A DNA stretch of 37,182 nucleotides from a virus, in IMG/VR virus record IMGVR_UViG_3300048586_000848, positions 1 through 37,182 of that record; one strand, 5' to 3'. The notes below the pieces were generated by a model. It was not told where the DNA came from. It saw nothing but the letters and a program-made list of their open reading frames with translations, and made no database searches. How positions within the stretch are numbered: the stretch's first letter is position 1; each line of letters opens with the position of its first letter. The translations under genes and the position numbers were made by a program. Shown here one piece after another: positions 1 to 7,477 of this stretch.

Positions 1-1188
1 ATGTCAGAAATTTTTAACTTTGTCGATAAAAGATTAATAGATATCAAGCCTCCAGACAAAGGACAGGTAATGTACAGAGATGAAAAAGAAAAAGGTTTAG
101 TTCTGAGAGTAAGCTACGGAGGTAAAAAAGTTTTTTATTTGTACAAAAGATTTGATGGTAGACCTCGCTTAATCAAAATAGGTAATTTTCCTAAAATTTC
201 TATTACTGATGCTCGTATTGCGGTTCGTAATTTAAAAACAAAGATAGAAAAAGGAGAGTATAATACAAAAGTAAACTCTACTCAAAAAGGATTAACATTT
301 AAACAACTTCTTGATAAGTACCTAGACCAACATATTAAAATTAATTCACTAAATCCAGAAAGAAGTATTAAAACTATTCTGACTGAAATGAAAAATGTAA
401 CGCAGATTTATAACAAGTTAATATCTAGTATATCAAAGCAAGATATATTAGATATTTTTAATAAAATTACAGTCAGAGCTCCTATTCAGGCTAATAGAGT
501 GATTGTTAAGTTAACAGCAATATTTAATAAAGGAATTGAATGGGGGGTACTCGATCAAAATCCTGCTCAAGATATTAATAAGAATAAAGAAATACCTAGA
601 GATAGATATATTACTATAGAAGAAAAAGATAGATTCTTTCATGCGTTAACAGAATTAAAAAACCAAACAATGAAAGATATTTTTCTGTTATCTCTGTTTA
701 CTGGAGCTAGAAAGGGTAATATTGTATCTATGAGATGGGATAAGATTAGTTTTGAAAATAAAACTTGGAGTATACCAGCTAAAAGTAACATCCGTTCTCA
801 AGGTTCAAAGAATGGCAAATCAATTCTCGTGCATCTTAATCAAAATAGTATTGATATACTTTTAAAAAGAAAAGAGAATTCGCAATCAGAGTGGGTATTC
901 CCAAGTAAAAATAATAGCAAAAGCGGTCATGTAGAAGAACCCAGAAAGGCATGGATGGAGCTTTGTAAAAAAGCTAATTTAAAAGATATAAGAATACATG
1001 ACTTAAGACATACTCATGCTAGTTGGATGGCTATTAAAGGTGTAAGTTTACCTATTATAGGAAAAGCTCTTGGACATAGGAGTCTGCAATCTACAGCAAG
1101 ATATGCCCATTTGAATGATGATTCGGTAAAGGAAGCAGTAAATGGTACATTTAATGACATAAAAATAAATCCCAACAAAGAAAATTAA
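1..1188 (+). CDS. Tyrosine-type integrase with DUF4102 arm-binding domain
   Basis: This is a site-specific tyrosine recombinase of the P4/DUF4102 integrase class, which inserts and excises mobile DNA at an attachment site. The 395-aa length is normal and the gene is complete, with its ATG on the first base of the window. The N-terminal ~85 residues form the DUF4102 domain (the GGKKVFYLYKR...LIKIGNFPKIS pattern), followed by a SAM-like core-binding region at about 95-195. The catalytic domain shows R237 (TGARKGN), H333 and R336 (HDLRHTH), H359 (LGHRS) and the nucleophile Y368 (ARYAHL). All expected residues are present, so it is probably active. It sits at the left edge, which suits an element boundary just upstream. 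Whether it serves the island arm or the whole 36-kb region including the prophage cannot be decided here. Confidence 0.93.
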   Translation: MSEIFNFVDKRLIDIKPPDKGQVMYRDEKEKGLVLRVSYGGKKVFYLYKRFDGRPRLIKIGNFPKISITDARIAVRNLKTKIEKGEYNTKVNSTQKGLTFKQLLDKYLDQHIKINSLNPERSIKTILTEMKNVTQIYNKLISSISKQDILDIFNKITVRAPIQANRVIVKLTAIFNKGIEWGVLDQNPAQDINKNKEIPRDRYITIEEKDRFFHALTELKNQTMKDIFLLSLFTGARKGNIVSMRWDKISFENKTWSIPAKSNIRSQGSKNGKSILVHLNQNSIDILLKRKENSQSEWVFPSKNNSKSGHVEEPRKAWMELCKKANLKDIRIHDLRHTHASWMAIKGVSLPIIGKALGHRSLQSTARYAHLNDDSVKEAVNGTFNDIKINPNKEN

Positions 1189-1271
1189 TAAGTAATTTTC
1201 ATCACAAAACCAAAAGAAATGTATATATAATAATATACGTAATGGGAGAGGTATTTTCTTTTTAGCAAAAG

Positions 1272-1385
1272 AACAAAAATTATTAACAGCCACGTTTTTG
1301 TTACTCAAAGGTAAAAAGTTTTTTGCTCCTAAAGAAAGCAAAAAAAACTTTTTACCGCCATTGAAGTAAATAAATTTTTTTACTT
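1272..1385. repeat. Cluster of three AT-rich hairpins upstream of the DnaA-like gene
   Basis: Three inverted repeats lie between the integrase and the DnaA-like gene. The first pairs AACAAAAA at 1272-1279 with TTTTTGTT at 1295-1302. The second is a long stem, 1310-1327 with 1337-1356, about 18 bp with a 2-nt bulge. The third pairs AAGTAAA at 1364-1370 with TTTACTT at 1379-1385. None ends in a clean downstream T-run typical of a terminator. They may be a palindromic element, a regulatory structure, or part of a replication region next to the initiator-like gene. The function is not known. Confidence 0.5.
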
Positions 1386-1400
1386 AGTGATAGACAGAAT

Positions 1401-2009
1401 ATGAAACAAGAAGAAACTCATAATCCAGAAACCAAGAAAATGCTACTTTCAGCAGCGATTTTTGAGACCTTTGGAGAACCATTTGCAAATTTATTGCATA
1501 ATGGCTGTACATTCATCCAACTAGAACCATACAAGATAGGGATTAAAACTAATGCAGATGTAACTCTTAACGATATTGAAAAAGCTAAAATACGAAAATG
1601 TATCAAATATGTTTATGGTGAGAATGTCAAGATTGTTACTGCTAATAATATAAAATCTATAACAACGGATGAATTTGGTAATAACAAAGATGGTAATCAA
1701 TTAGTAAGAGTTTTTAGAGCTAATTTGATGAAAGCGTTACTTGAAAAATATGAAGAAAAATATGCTCAGCATATTTTTAATAACTGGTTTGATAAACTAT
1801 GCTTAAGTAAGAAATCCAGCAATCATAAGCTGGTTCTAGTAGGGTCAACTTTTGTCCTTAATTGGATTGAGAGAGAATATTTAATATTCCTGGAAAAAGC
1901 TGCTATTCATAGTAATTTTCTAATTGAACTGCATTACCGGCATAACTTGGAGAGACCGATTGTATTTTCAAAAAAGACAATAGTAACCAAGATAGCAGTT
2001 AAGAGTTAG
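1401..2009 (+). CDS. DnaA N-terminal-domain-like replication protein
   Basis: The 202-aa protein has a C-terminal half (about residues 105-185) resembling the DnaA N-terminal domain. It carries the spaced pattern of a helical segment, an F-x2-W-F stretch, then hydrophobic strands ending in a W-I-E-R-E-Y segment. In DnaA this domain recruits helicase and other partners. There is no AAA+ ATPase module and no C-terminal DNA-binding domain, so it cannot be a full initiator. Proteins with isolated DnaA_N-like domains are known on Rickettsia plasmids and RAGEs. A hairpin cluster lies immediately upstream, and a small gene plus a RepA-like ATPase follow, which suggests a plasmid-like replication or regulatory module. 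The N-terminal ~95 residues are not recognised. Confidence 0.6.
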   Translation: MKQEETHNPETKKMLLSAAIFETFGEPFANLLHNGCTFIQLEPYKIGIKTNADVTLNDIEKAKIRKCIKYVYGENVKIVTANNIKSITTDEFGNNKDGNQLVRVFRANLMKALLEKYEEKYAQHIFNNWFDKLCLSKKSSNHKLVLVGSTFVLNWIEREYLIFLEKAAIHSNFLIELHYRHNLERPIVFSKKTIVTKIAVKS

Positions 2010-2010
2010 A

Positions 2011-2040
2011 AGCCATACCCTTTAATGGATATGACTTTTT
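2011..2040 (+). terminator. Putative intrinsic terminator after the DnaA-like gene
   Basis: An imperfect hairpin (AGCCATACCC, loop TTTAAT, GGATATGACT) with two mismatches is followed by a T-run. It starts 1 nt after the stop codon of the DnaA-like gene. Position and T-tract fit a Rho-independent terminator on the plus strand. Confidence 0.5.
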
Positions 2041-2081
2041 CTAATTTTTCTATAAATATAAATACTAAGATTTTTTAAATC

Positions 2082-2333
2082 ATGATAAATCCTATAAGAC
2101 AGTTAATCACTCTTTCATACGAGTATATCAATCCTGACAATTTATTTGTGATACATAAAAACCATCCTATTGCTACAAGGGACGATATTTTAGAGTTGTA
2201 TCAGCGGAGAAGGTTTTTTATATCAAAGTTTAGGACTCACCTTACCAGCGTTGCCGAATTAATGGAAGAAATTGAATATTGTAATTGTCAGTTAAAAAGA
2301 ACTCTCGAAAAAGAATCTGCTAGAAACAAGTAA
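2082..2333 (+). CDS. Small hypothetical protein coupled to RepA-like ATPase
   Basis: An 83-aa, basic and mostly helical protein with no recognised domain. Its stop codon overlaps the next start in a TAATG arrangement at 2331-2335, so it is probably translated together with the RepA-like ATPase. That coupling is the main support for it being a real gene. A contribution to the same replication or DNA-transaction module is inferred from position only. Confidence 0.5.
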   Translation: MINPIRQLITLSYEYINPDNLFVIHKNHPIATRDDILELYQRRRFFISKFRTHLTSVAELMEEIEYCNCQLKRTLEKESARNK

Positions 2334-3268
2334 TGGCTTTAAAAACAGAACCTATCAATATACAGGATGACTACCTAGTTCTTCCTTTAGAAAAACGTTT
2401 GCAATACAATTTTCCTAAAAGAAACTTGATATTATCTCCGTGGCTTACGGAAAGCTCTTTGAACATGATATATTCTTGGCGAGGAGTAGGAAAAACACAT
2501 GTAGCACTGGGTATAGCCTATGCGGTAGCTAGTGGCGGTAGTTTTTTAAACTGGAAAGCCGATCAACCGCAAGCAGTGTTGTATATTGATGGCGAAATGC
2601 CTGGAGATGTTTTAAACGAAAGACTAGAAAAAATACAGCTTTCAAATCAGGATATATGTCCATCGAATAGTTTATGGATATTTGGATGCGATCCGTACTT
2701 GAAAGAAATGCCTGATCTTGCCACAGAGGAAGGGCAAAAAATAGTTGATAAATATATTTTACCTCAAACAAAACTGATTATCATAGATAACCTCTCATGT
2801 TTAGTGCGAAGCGGCGGAAAAGAAAATGAAGCGGAAAGCTGGAGAGAGGTTAGCGGTTGGGCATTACAAAAAAGAGCACAAGGTAAAAGTATAATATTTA
2901 TTCACCATTCAGGCAAAGATGGGTCACAAAGAGGCACATCAAAAAGAGAAGATATACTGGATGTAGTAATTACCTTAAAAAAACCGCACGATTATGAACC
3001 GACTCAAGGAGCTAGGTTTGAAGTCCATTTTGAAAAAGCACGTCACTTACACGGCGATTGCGTAAAACCATTTATTGTAACTTTAGAACAAAAAGAAGAT
3101 AATTATAAGTGGAACACTGTAACTTTAAACGAATCCAATAAGCAGAAAATTATTACCTGCTACCTAGAAGGGATGCGAAGCAGTGAAATAGCAAAAGATT
3201 TAGGTATTTCAAGGCAAGCGGTACACAAACACTTGAAGAAAATCAAAGAAGAAAAATTGATTGAATAG
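2333..3268 (+). CDS. RepA-like AAA ATPase with C-terminal helix-turn-helix
   Basis: A 311-aa P-loop NTPase of the AAA_25/RepA-RegA type, a RecA-fold hexameric helicase-like group common on plasmids and phages. Walker A is SWRGVGKT at residues 48-55. An acidic IDGE motif follows at 85-88 (YIDGEMP), Walker B is LIIIDN at 148-153, and a sensor-like FIHHSGK stretch lies near 190-200. The last ~38 residues form a helix-turn-helix (SEIAKDLGISRQAVHKHL). It is probably a DNA-dependent ATPase for replication or maintenance of the mobile element. It follows the 83-aa gene with a 1-nt overlap, and the DnaA-like gene lies upstream. Partner and substrate are not known. Confidence 0.82.
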   Translation: MALKTEPINIQDDYLVLPLEKRLQYNFPKRNLILSPWLTESSLNMIYSWRGVGKTHVALGIAYAVASGGSFLNWKADQPQAVLYIDGEMPGDVLNERLEKIQLSNQDICPSNSLWIFGCDPYLKEMPDLATEEGQKIVDKYILPQTKLIIIDNLSCLVRSGGKENEAESWREVSGWALQKRAQGKSIIFIHHSGKDGSQRGTSKREDILDVVITLKKPHDYEPTQGARFEVHFEKARHLHGDCVKPFIVTLEQKEDNYKWNTVTLNESNKQKIITCYLEGMRSSEIAKDLGISRQAVHKHLKKIKEEKLIE

Positions 3269-3395
3269 TGAATAGTTCAGGAGTTCCGCACTTAGCGTTT
3301 TTAAGTTTAATTCATCATATTTTGTCATACCTATCATAATTATAAAAGGAATTTCTAGATTTTGAATAATTTCTTTTTAGTTAGTTTTGTTAGAT

Positions 3396-4235
3396 TCAAG
3401 TTTTTTGTTTTTGACTTCCCTCATGTCGTGAGAGGGTTTTTTTAATATATGTAAAAACTTCTTTTTTCGCTAGTAATTGTATTTTTTCTTCTTTTTTTAT
3501 AACACTTGTATATATTTTATCTAAATTATCAATTATTTCTGATTTTAGATGATAACTTAAATCTTGTGATTCAATCAAGAACATATCAGTATTACGACCG
3601 ACTCCGGGAGCAATTTCTGATCTCTTTTTAGCGTTGTGTATTAACAATAAAGCATCAGAAAAGCTAAAATAAGGAGTATATTTATCTAGCATAAGTTGAG
3701 AATTTGCATGTCTTGCACCACTACCAATTGCAACAAATCCTATTTGGTTATAGCATATTGATCTTTCATTATTTATAACATACAATTGGGTGCCGTGTTT
3801 ATCTATTCCTGTTATTATAACAGAAACGTTAGAAAGTTGTCTTTTGAAATTGTATTTGTCTTGAATTATCGATTCAACTACTGGTTTAGAAAGCGAATTT
3901 TGGGTTTTGAGGAATGTTTTATAATTCAGTCCCCAAGTTGCAAATACAGCGTCATCTAATTTTTGTAAAATTAGCCTATTACGGCAATTTATATACTCAT
4001 CCACAATATCTTTAACAAGCCAATTATTTTTATTTCCTCTATTTTTTATTTCATTTTCTAGCATTAATAAAATTTCTGTCGATAAAGTAGCATCGCCTGA
4101 AGTCATAATAGCTATTGATTTAGTAATACCAAAGAATTTTTGTGAAGACTCAAACGTAATATCCCCAGAAGTTTTTAATCTATCAGAAGCTCCAATTATA
4201 CCGCTTCCACATATAGCAGCAATGCAAACTGTCAA
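3396..4235 (-). CDS. Proteasome/HslV-type Ntn hydrolase, stand-alone
   Basis: The protein resembles the beta-subunit fold of proteasomes and HslV. Counting Thr of the MTVCIAAI start as residue 1, it shows T1, D17 (GASDR), K32 (SSQKFF, equivalent to K33) and an SGD turn at 45-47. Further on come the exact HslV-like AIGSG motif (about 168-172) and a GVGRNTDMFLI segment like the HslV GG-x-IDVAVI region. The pattern predicts an active N-terminal threonine hydrolase. The TTG at 4235 has an AGGA ribosome-binding site 7 nt upstream and lets Met removal expose Thr. The longer frame from the TTG at 4307 begins inside a promoter -35 box. At 278 residues after Met it is about 100 longer than HslV. No HslU-like unfoldase is adjacent. 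The natural substrate is unknown. Confidence 0.75.
   Translation of the reverse strand: MTVCIAAICGSGIIGASDRLKTSGDITFESSQKFFGITKSIAIMTSGDATLSTEILLMLENEIKNRGNKNNWLVKDIVDEYINCRNRLILQKLDDAVFATWGLNYKTFLKTQNSLSKPVVESIIQDKYNFKRQLSNVSVIITGIDKHGTQLYVINNERSICYNQIGFVAIGSGARHANSQLMLDKYTPYFSFSDALLLIHNAKKRSEIAPGVGRNTDMFLIESQDLSYHLKSEIIDNLDKIYTSVIKKEEKIQLLAKKEVFTYIKKTLSRHEGSQKQKT
3418..3443 (+). terminator. Putative intrinsic terminator (CCCTC/GAGGG stem plus T7)
   Basis: CCCTC pairs with GAGGG around a short loop at 3418-3436 and is followed by seven T on the plus strand. It would end transcription from the RepA-like gene. It lies inside the last codons of the minus-strand Ntn hydrolase gene, so that protein's extreme C-terminus (RHEGSQKQKT) is encoded by the terminator DNA and may be a run-on tail. 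Confidence 0.5.
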
Positions 4236-4277
4236 TCCTATATCCTGCTCAGCTTTTGTAAAAAGTATACATGAAAT

Positions 4278-4307
4278 GCTATACAGTACATCTGCACTTA
4301 ATGTCAA
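4278..4307 (-). promoter_or_regulatory. Sigma70-like promoter for the Ntn hydrolase gene
   Basis: On the minus strand an exact TTGACA (4307-4302) is followed after 18 nt by TATAGC (4283-4278), a 4/6 match to the -10 consensus. Transcription would begin near 4271, about 35 nt before the TTG at 4235. This argues that the longer reading frame starting at 4307 is not the translated form. Confidence 0.55.
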
Positions 4308-4478
4308 GGGGCAATTATTTAAACTTATTAACCGCTAAGTGATGGTTTCCACCAATTATAACTGTCTCCAATAGTCCGCTCTTAAATATTATCTGCAAAA
4401 ACAGTGCCAACTCCTCTGTACTCCTGCTAATTACAGTGGTAGCAGTGGATTGCGTTAATTAATTTATAGGTAAAATTT

Positions 4479-4709
4479 ATGAGTAACAAAGAAGCTAAAA
4501 TAGAAGAATTATTAATCATGTTAAAAGACATCGAGGTAAAAATAACGAATCAGGAAAAAGATGTTAAAACATATATTGATAAAGCATCTTCTACGGCAGA
4601 AATAACAGAAATACTTATTGCTCACATGAGGTCATTAAAAACCTCGATAGAATTACTACGGGATGAGATTGATGAATTGGAACAAATTATTCTTACTCAA
4701 AAGACCTAA
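4479..4709 (+). CDS. Small coiled-coil hypothetical protein
   Basis: A 76-aa, highly charged and entirely helical protein with heptad-like spacing (IEELLIMLKDIEVKI..., SLKTSIELLRDEIDELEQII). It has no signal peptide or membrane segment. No family was recognised. It is free-standing between the divergent Ntn hydrolase and the MFS transporter gene. Small helical proteins of this type can be antitoxin-like or adaptor proteins, but nothing here proves a function. Confidence 0.5.
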   Translation: MSNKEAKIEELLIMLKDIEVKITNQEKDVKTYIDKASSTAEITEILIAHMRSLKTSIELLRDEIDELEQIILTQKT

Positions 4710-4822
4710 ATGCTAACACATAACACTTTTTGACCTCTTTAAGCAAGAATATCGTAAGTTAGGCAACCTTAAATTTAAAAAAGTTATTGCATTATATTAT
4801 TTTTAATAATAGCTTTTTTTAT

Positions 4823-6124
4823 ATGGTAGATAAAAAAAGTGTAGTGATGACAGTAGTTGCAGATCAGACCCAAAAAAGCCTTACCAGAGAACAGAAAGAA
4901 GCAGTTGGTTTATTATCTATAGGCACGTTTTTAGAGTATTTTGACCTTATGCTGTTTGTTCATATGGCAGTACTTCTTAACGAGTTATTTTTCCCTAAAA
5001 CTGACCCTTTTACTTCTTCTTTACTTGCTGCATTTGCGTTTTGTTCTACATACTTGTTGAGGCCTGTTGGAGCTTTAATATTTGGATATATTGGTGATAA
5101 CATAGGGCGTAAACATACAGTTATAATTACAACATTGATGATGTCTGGTTCTTGTGTAGTTATGTCAGTGCTCCCGACCTATGCTGAAATAGGTATAACA
5201 GCTTCGTATACTATTATAATTTGTAGAATTATACAAGGTATGTCTAGTATGGGGGAAATTATTGGAGCACAAGTATATCTGACTGAGATAGTTAAGCGTC
5301 CTATACAATACGCTGCCGTTTCTTTTGCATCAAATTTTAGTACTGTAGGTTCGATGGCAGCTTTAGGAGTTGCAAGTTTAGCCACTTCATCGATTACTTC
5401 TTTTAATTGGCGTTTTGCTTTTTTAATTGGTGCAGGTATAGCTCTTATTGGGTCATATGCAAGAAAAGCGCTTAGAGAAACCCCAGAATTTGCCGATGCA
5501 AGGAAAAGATTAATTTTAACTAAACAACACAATCATTATAAGGATATTAATATAAAATCTATTCTAGCTTACTTTGCTATAGAATGTGCCTATCCTGTCT
5601 GGTTTTATATAGCATATGTGTATCTTGGACAAGTACTAAAAGATAAATTTGCACTTACACCTCACCAAGTTATCACAAATAATCTATATGTTTCAATAAT
5701 AGGATCTCTCAGTTGTTTTATTATTGTTTATATAGTACGTACTGTACATCCATTTAAAATATTGAATGTAAAGCTAATTATATCATTTATACTAGGATTA
5801 GTATTTTTATTATTGGATTCGATGAATTCTCCTGTACAAATCATGGTTTTCCAAATGTGCATTATTGTATTTAAAACTAGTAGCTTTCCGGCCATGTCTG
5901 TTTTTTTTAAACATTTTCCTACATTACATCGTTTTAAATGTAGCAGTATGGTTTATGCAATGTCACGTACAGTAATGTCTGTGATTACTACATTTGGTAT
6001 AATATACTTAGTAAGGGATTATAGCTATCCTGGAATCTGTATTATATTGTTTCCAATACTGATCGGGTACGCTATTGGTCTTAATTATTTTCAAAAGTTG
6101 GAGAAGGCAGATTATAATCGTTAA
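4823..6124 (+). CDS. MFS transporter, ProP-like metabolite:proton symporter family
   Basis: A 433-aa membrane protein of the major facilitator superfamily, MHS/ProP-like branch, in the inner membrane. About twelve hydrophobic helices are visible. The family loop signature GYIGDNIGRKHT lies between TM2 and TM3, and the first helix contains GTFLEYFDLMLF, typical of ProP-like carriers. Multiple ProP paralogues are known cargo of Rickettsiales genomes and RAGEs, where they are thought to import host solutes. The ATG at 4823 is preferred over an upstream in-frame TTG at 4787, and another ATG lies at 4847; no strong ribosome-binding site decides. The 3' end overlaps the convergent HD hydrolase gene by 44 nt. 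The length is normal, so it looks intact. Confidence 0.88.
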   Translation: MVDKKSVVMTVVADQTQKSLTREQKEAVGLLSIGTFLEYFDLMLFVHMAVLLNELFFPKTDPFTSSLLAAFAFCSTYLLRPVGALIFGYIGDNIGRKHTVIITTLMMSGSCVVMSVLPTYAEIGITASYTIIICRIIQGMSSMGEIIGAQVYLTEIVKRPIQYAAVSFASNFSTVGSMAALGVASLATSSITSFNWRFAFLIGAGIALIGSYARKALRETPEFADARKRLILTKQHNHYKDINIKSILAYFAIECAYPVWFYIAYVYLGQVLKDKFALTPHQVITNNLYVSIIGSLSCFIIVYIVRTVHPFKILNVKLIISFILGLVFLLLDSMNSPVQIMVFQMCIIVFKTSSFPAMSVFFKHFPTLHRFKCSSMVYAMSRTVMSVITTFGIIYLVRDYSYPGICIILFPILIGYAIGLNYFQKLEKADYNR

Positions 6125-6758
6125 AAGATAAAAATCGGTGATACTTTTTATAATAAAAATTATAATCCTGTTTATTAGCTATAATTTTATATGAACCCAT
6201 ATAAATACATTCTTCTAAATTTATGTCATCAAATTCAGTAGATATGATTGCCACATGTCTTAAAGTTTCTTCAGCTATATCTTTCTGCTTTTCAATTTTC
6301 ATGCTTTCTATAGTTTGAATATTATGCAACCTATCAATTAATTTAATTAATAACACTTCCCTGTCTTTATGCTTATAAGCATTTTCTAAAATTTGCTCTA
6401 CACTTAACTTGGTACCATTAGGTCTATCACGGGTAAGTCTGTCAACCATTTCAGCTATTCTCTGCCCAAAAGTACTTTGTATCATTTCTACAGTAACCTC
6501 GGTATCTTCGACAATATCATGTAATATACTAGCGGCTATTACGTCAGTTTTTAAATTATAACCAGATACCATATAAGCTACCTCTAGGGGGTGAGAATAG
6601 TATGGCTCACCGCTTTTCCTTTTTTGGTTACCATGATATTTCCTAGCCCAATAGATAGCTTTGTTAATTAACTCAAAGTCTAGTGCATTTTGAGTATCTA
6701 ACGACTTCAATTTTTCTATTAATCTGATTGAATAATTACAAGGTACTGAATAATCCAT
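6081..6758 (-). CDS. RelA/SpoT-type HD-domain alarmone hydrolase (stand-alone)
   Basis: A 225-aa HD-superfamily phosphohydrolase matching the hydrolase domain of RelA/SpoT enzymes, which removes pyrophosphate from (p)ppGpp. It shows the RKSGEPYYSHPLEVA motif with H56, the metal-binding HDIVED at 80-85 and KLIDRLHN at 139-146 with D142. Metal ligands and the ED pair are all present. There is no synthetase, TGS or ACT domain, so it is a small alarmone hydrolase or a SpoT fragment. Such split SpoT proteins are established cargo of Rickettsiales mobile elements. It is divergent from a Panacea gene across a 199-nt spacer and convergent with the ProP-like gene. The C-terminal ~50 residues are less conserved. 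Confidence 0.88.
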   Translation of the reverse strand: MDYSVPCNYSIRLIEKLKSLDTQNALDFELINKAIYWARKYHGNQKRKSGEPYYSHPLEVAYMVSGYNLKTDVIAASILHDIVEDTEVTVEMIQSTFGQRIAEMVDRLTRDRPNGTKLSVEQILENAYKHKDREVLLIKLIDRLHNIQTIESMKIEKQKDIAEETLRHVAIISTEFDDINLEECIYMGSYKIIANKQDYNFYYKKYHRFLSFNDYNLPSPTFENN

Positions 6759-6807
6759 AATTAATTAATAATATATTGTTTTAAAGTCACTATCTATTAG
6801 TTACAGT

Positions 6808-6831
6808 GTAAATGATTTTTTTTACATTTAC
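6808..6831. promoter_or_regulatory. Operator-like inverted repeat in divergent intergenic region
   Basis: GTAAATG (6808-6814) and CATTTAC (6825-6831) form a perfect 7-bp inverted repeat with a 10-nt spacer between the HD hydrolase and Panacea genes. It could be a binding site for a small dimeric regulator or a hairpin. It is a candidate only, because such repeats arise often in AT-rich DNA. Confidence 0.35.
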
Positions 6832-6898
6832 CAAAAATTTTTTTATATTTGTTATGGATTTTTCTGCTAATAATGCAAAATTAATAAAGCTATTATAG

Positions 6899-6951
6899 TT
6901 TACAGTACACACTGATTAAAGTATCACTATAAGTAAAATATAGCTAGGAGG
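6899..6951 (+). promoter_or_regulatory. Promoter and strong ribosome-binding site of the Panacea gene
   Basis: TTTACA (6899-6904) and TATCAC (6922-6927) are separated by 17 nt and match sigma70 boxes at 5/6 and 4/6. An AGGAGG ribosome-binding site at 6946-6951 lies 6 nt before the ATG at 6958, the strongest one in this part of the window. Confidence 0.5.
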
Positions 6952-6957
6952 CTCCAT

Positions 6958-7449
6958 ATGAATAAAGTAACAGCACATGATGTTGCTAAGTACATAATTG
7001 CCGAGTTTCATGAAGCAGAGGATTTTATCACTAATATGAAAGTTCAAAAACTTTTATATTATGTTCAAGGGTGGTATTTAGGTTCATATGGAGCACCAGT
7101 ATTCGATGAGCAATTTCAAGCTTGGGTTCATGGGCCGGTACAATATGAAGTGTATAATGAGTATAAAAATTATCGTTGGAATCCAATTTCAGAACCTATA
7201 GAGAAATCAGAATTTGAACCTGCATTAATAAAGCACATTCACGAAGTCCTGCATGCTTACGGCGGAGAAACCGGATATATGTTAGAGATACTCACTCATC
7301 AGGAGTGGCCATGGATAGAAGCCAGAGATGATTTAGCATCGGATGCCTTATCTCAAAATATTATTTCTATTAAAACCATGAAAGAATTTTTTGCTGAAAA
7401 AGCTAAAAATAATGAAAGAACCGGTAATTTTATTAAAATTAGAAGGTAA
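6958..7449 (+). CDS. Panacea-domain (DUF4065) protein, antitoxin-like
   Basis: A 163-aa protein of the Panacea/DUF4065 (SocA, GepA-like) family. Diagnostic segments are ITNMKVQKLLYYVQGWYL near residues 24-41, then FDEQFQAWVHGPVQYEVYNEYK near 51-72. In characterised systems the Panacea domain is an antitoxin that directly neutralises diverse toxins, including toxic small alarmone synthetases, and SocA is a proteolytic adaptor antitoxin. Here no obvious toxin is adjacent. The divergent neighbour is an alarmone hydrolase and the convergent neighbour is a tiny ribbon-helix-helix protein. The start is secure because of the AGGAGG site 6 nt upstream. Antitoxin activity is inferred from the family. 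Confidence 0.82.
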   Translation: MNKVTAHDVAKYIIAEFHEAEDFITNMKVQKLLYYVQGWYLGSYGAPVFDEQFQAWVHGPVQYEVYNEYKNYRWNPISEPIEKSEFEPALIKHIHEVLHAYGGETGYMLEILTHQEWPWIEARDDLASDALSQNIISIKTMKEFFAEKAKNNERTGNFIKIRR

Positions 7450-7477
7450 CTTACAATATAAAGCATAGTAAAAAGCA

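Larger units (their letters stand above)
1..7449. mobile_element. RAGE-like genomic island arm without conjugation genes
   Basis: This stretch combines a tyrosine integrase, a DnaA N-terminal-like protein, a RepA-like ATPase, a ProP-type MFS transporter, a RelA/SpoT-type HD hydrolase and a Panacea-domain gene. Integrase, DnaA_N-like proteins, ProP and stand-alone SpoT domains are known recurrent contents of Rickettsiales amplified genetic elements in Orientia and Rickettsia. No tra/F-type secretion gene, transposase or histidine kinase is present here, so it would be a reduced element or the cargo end of one. The left edge lies outside the window and no attachment-site repeat was recognised, so the limits are nominal. 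The alternative is that the integrase and replication-like genes belong to the prophage further right. Confidence 0.45.

Noticed and set aside
1048-1341. 97-aa minus-strand reading frame across the integrase end and hairpin cluster
   Set aside because: It overlaps the integrase active-site codons and the hairpins, and the translation is Phe/Leu/Ile-rich without any domain. It is a shadow frame.
4427-4460. CTGCTA/TAGCAG hairpin upstream of the 76-aa gene
   Set aside because: It is a 6-bp stem without T-run or clear relation to a promoter, not distinguishable from chance.
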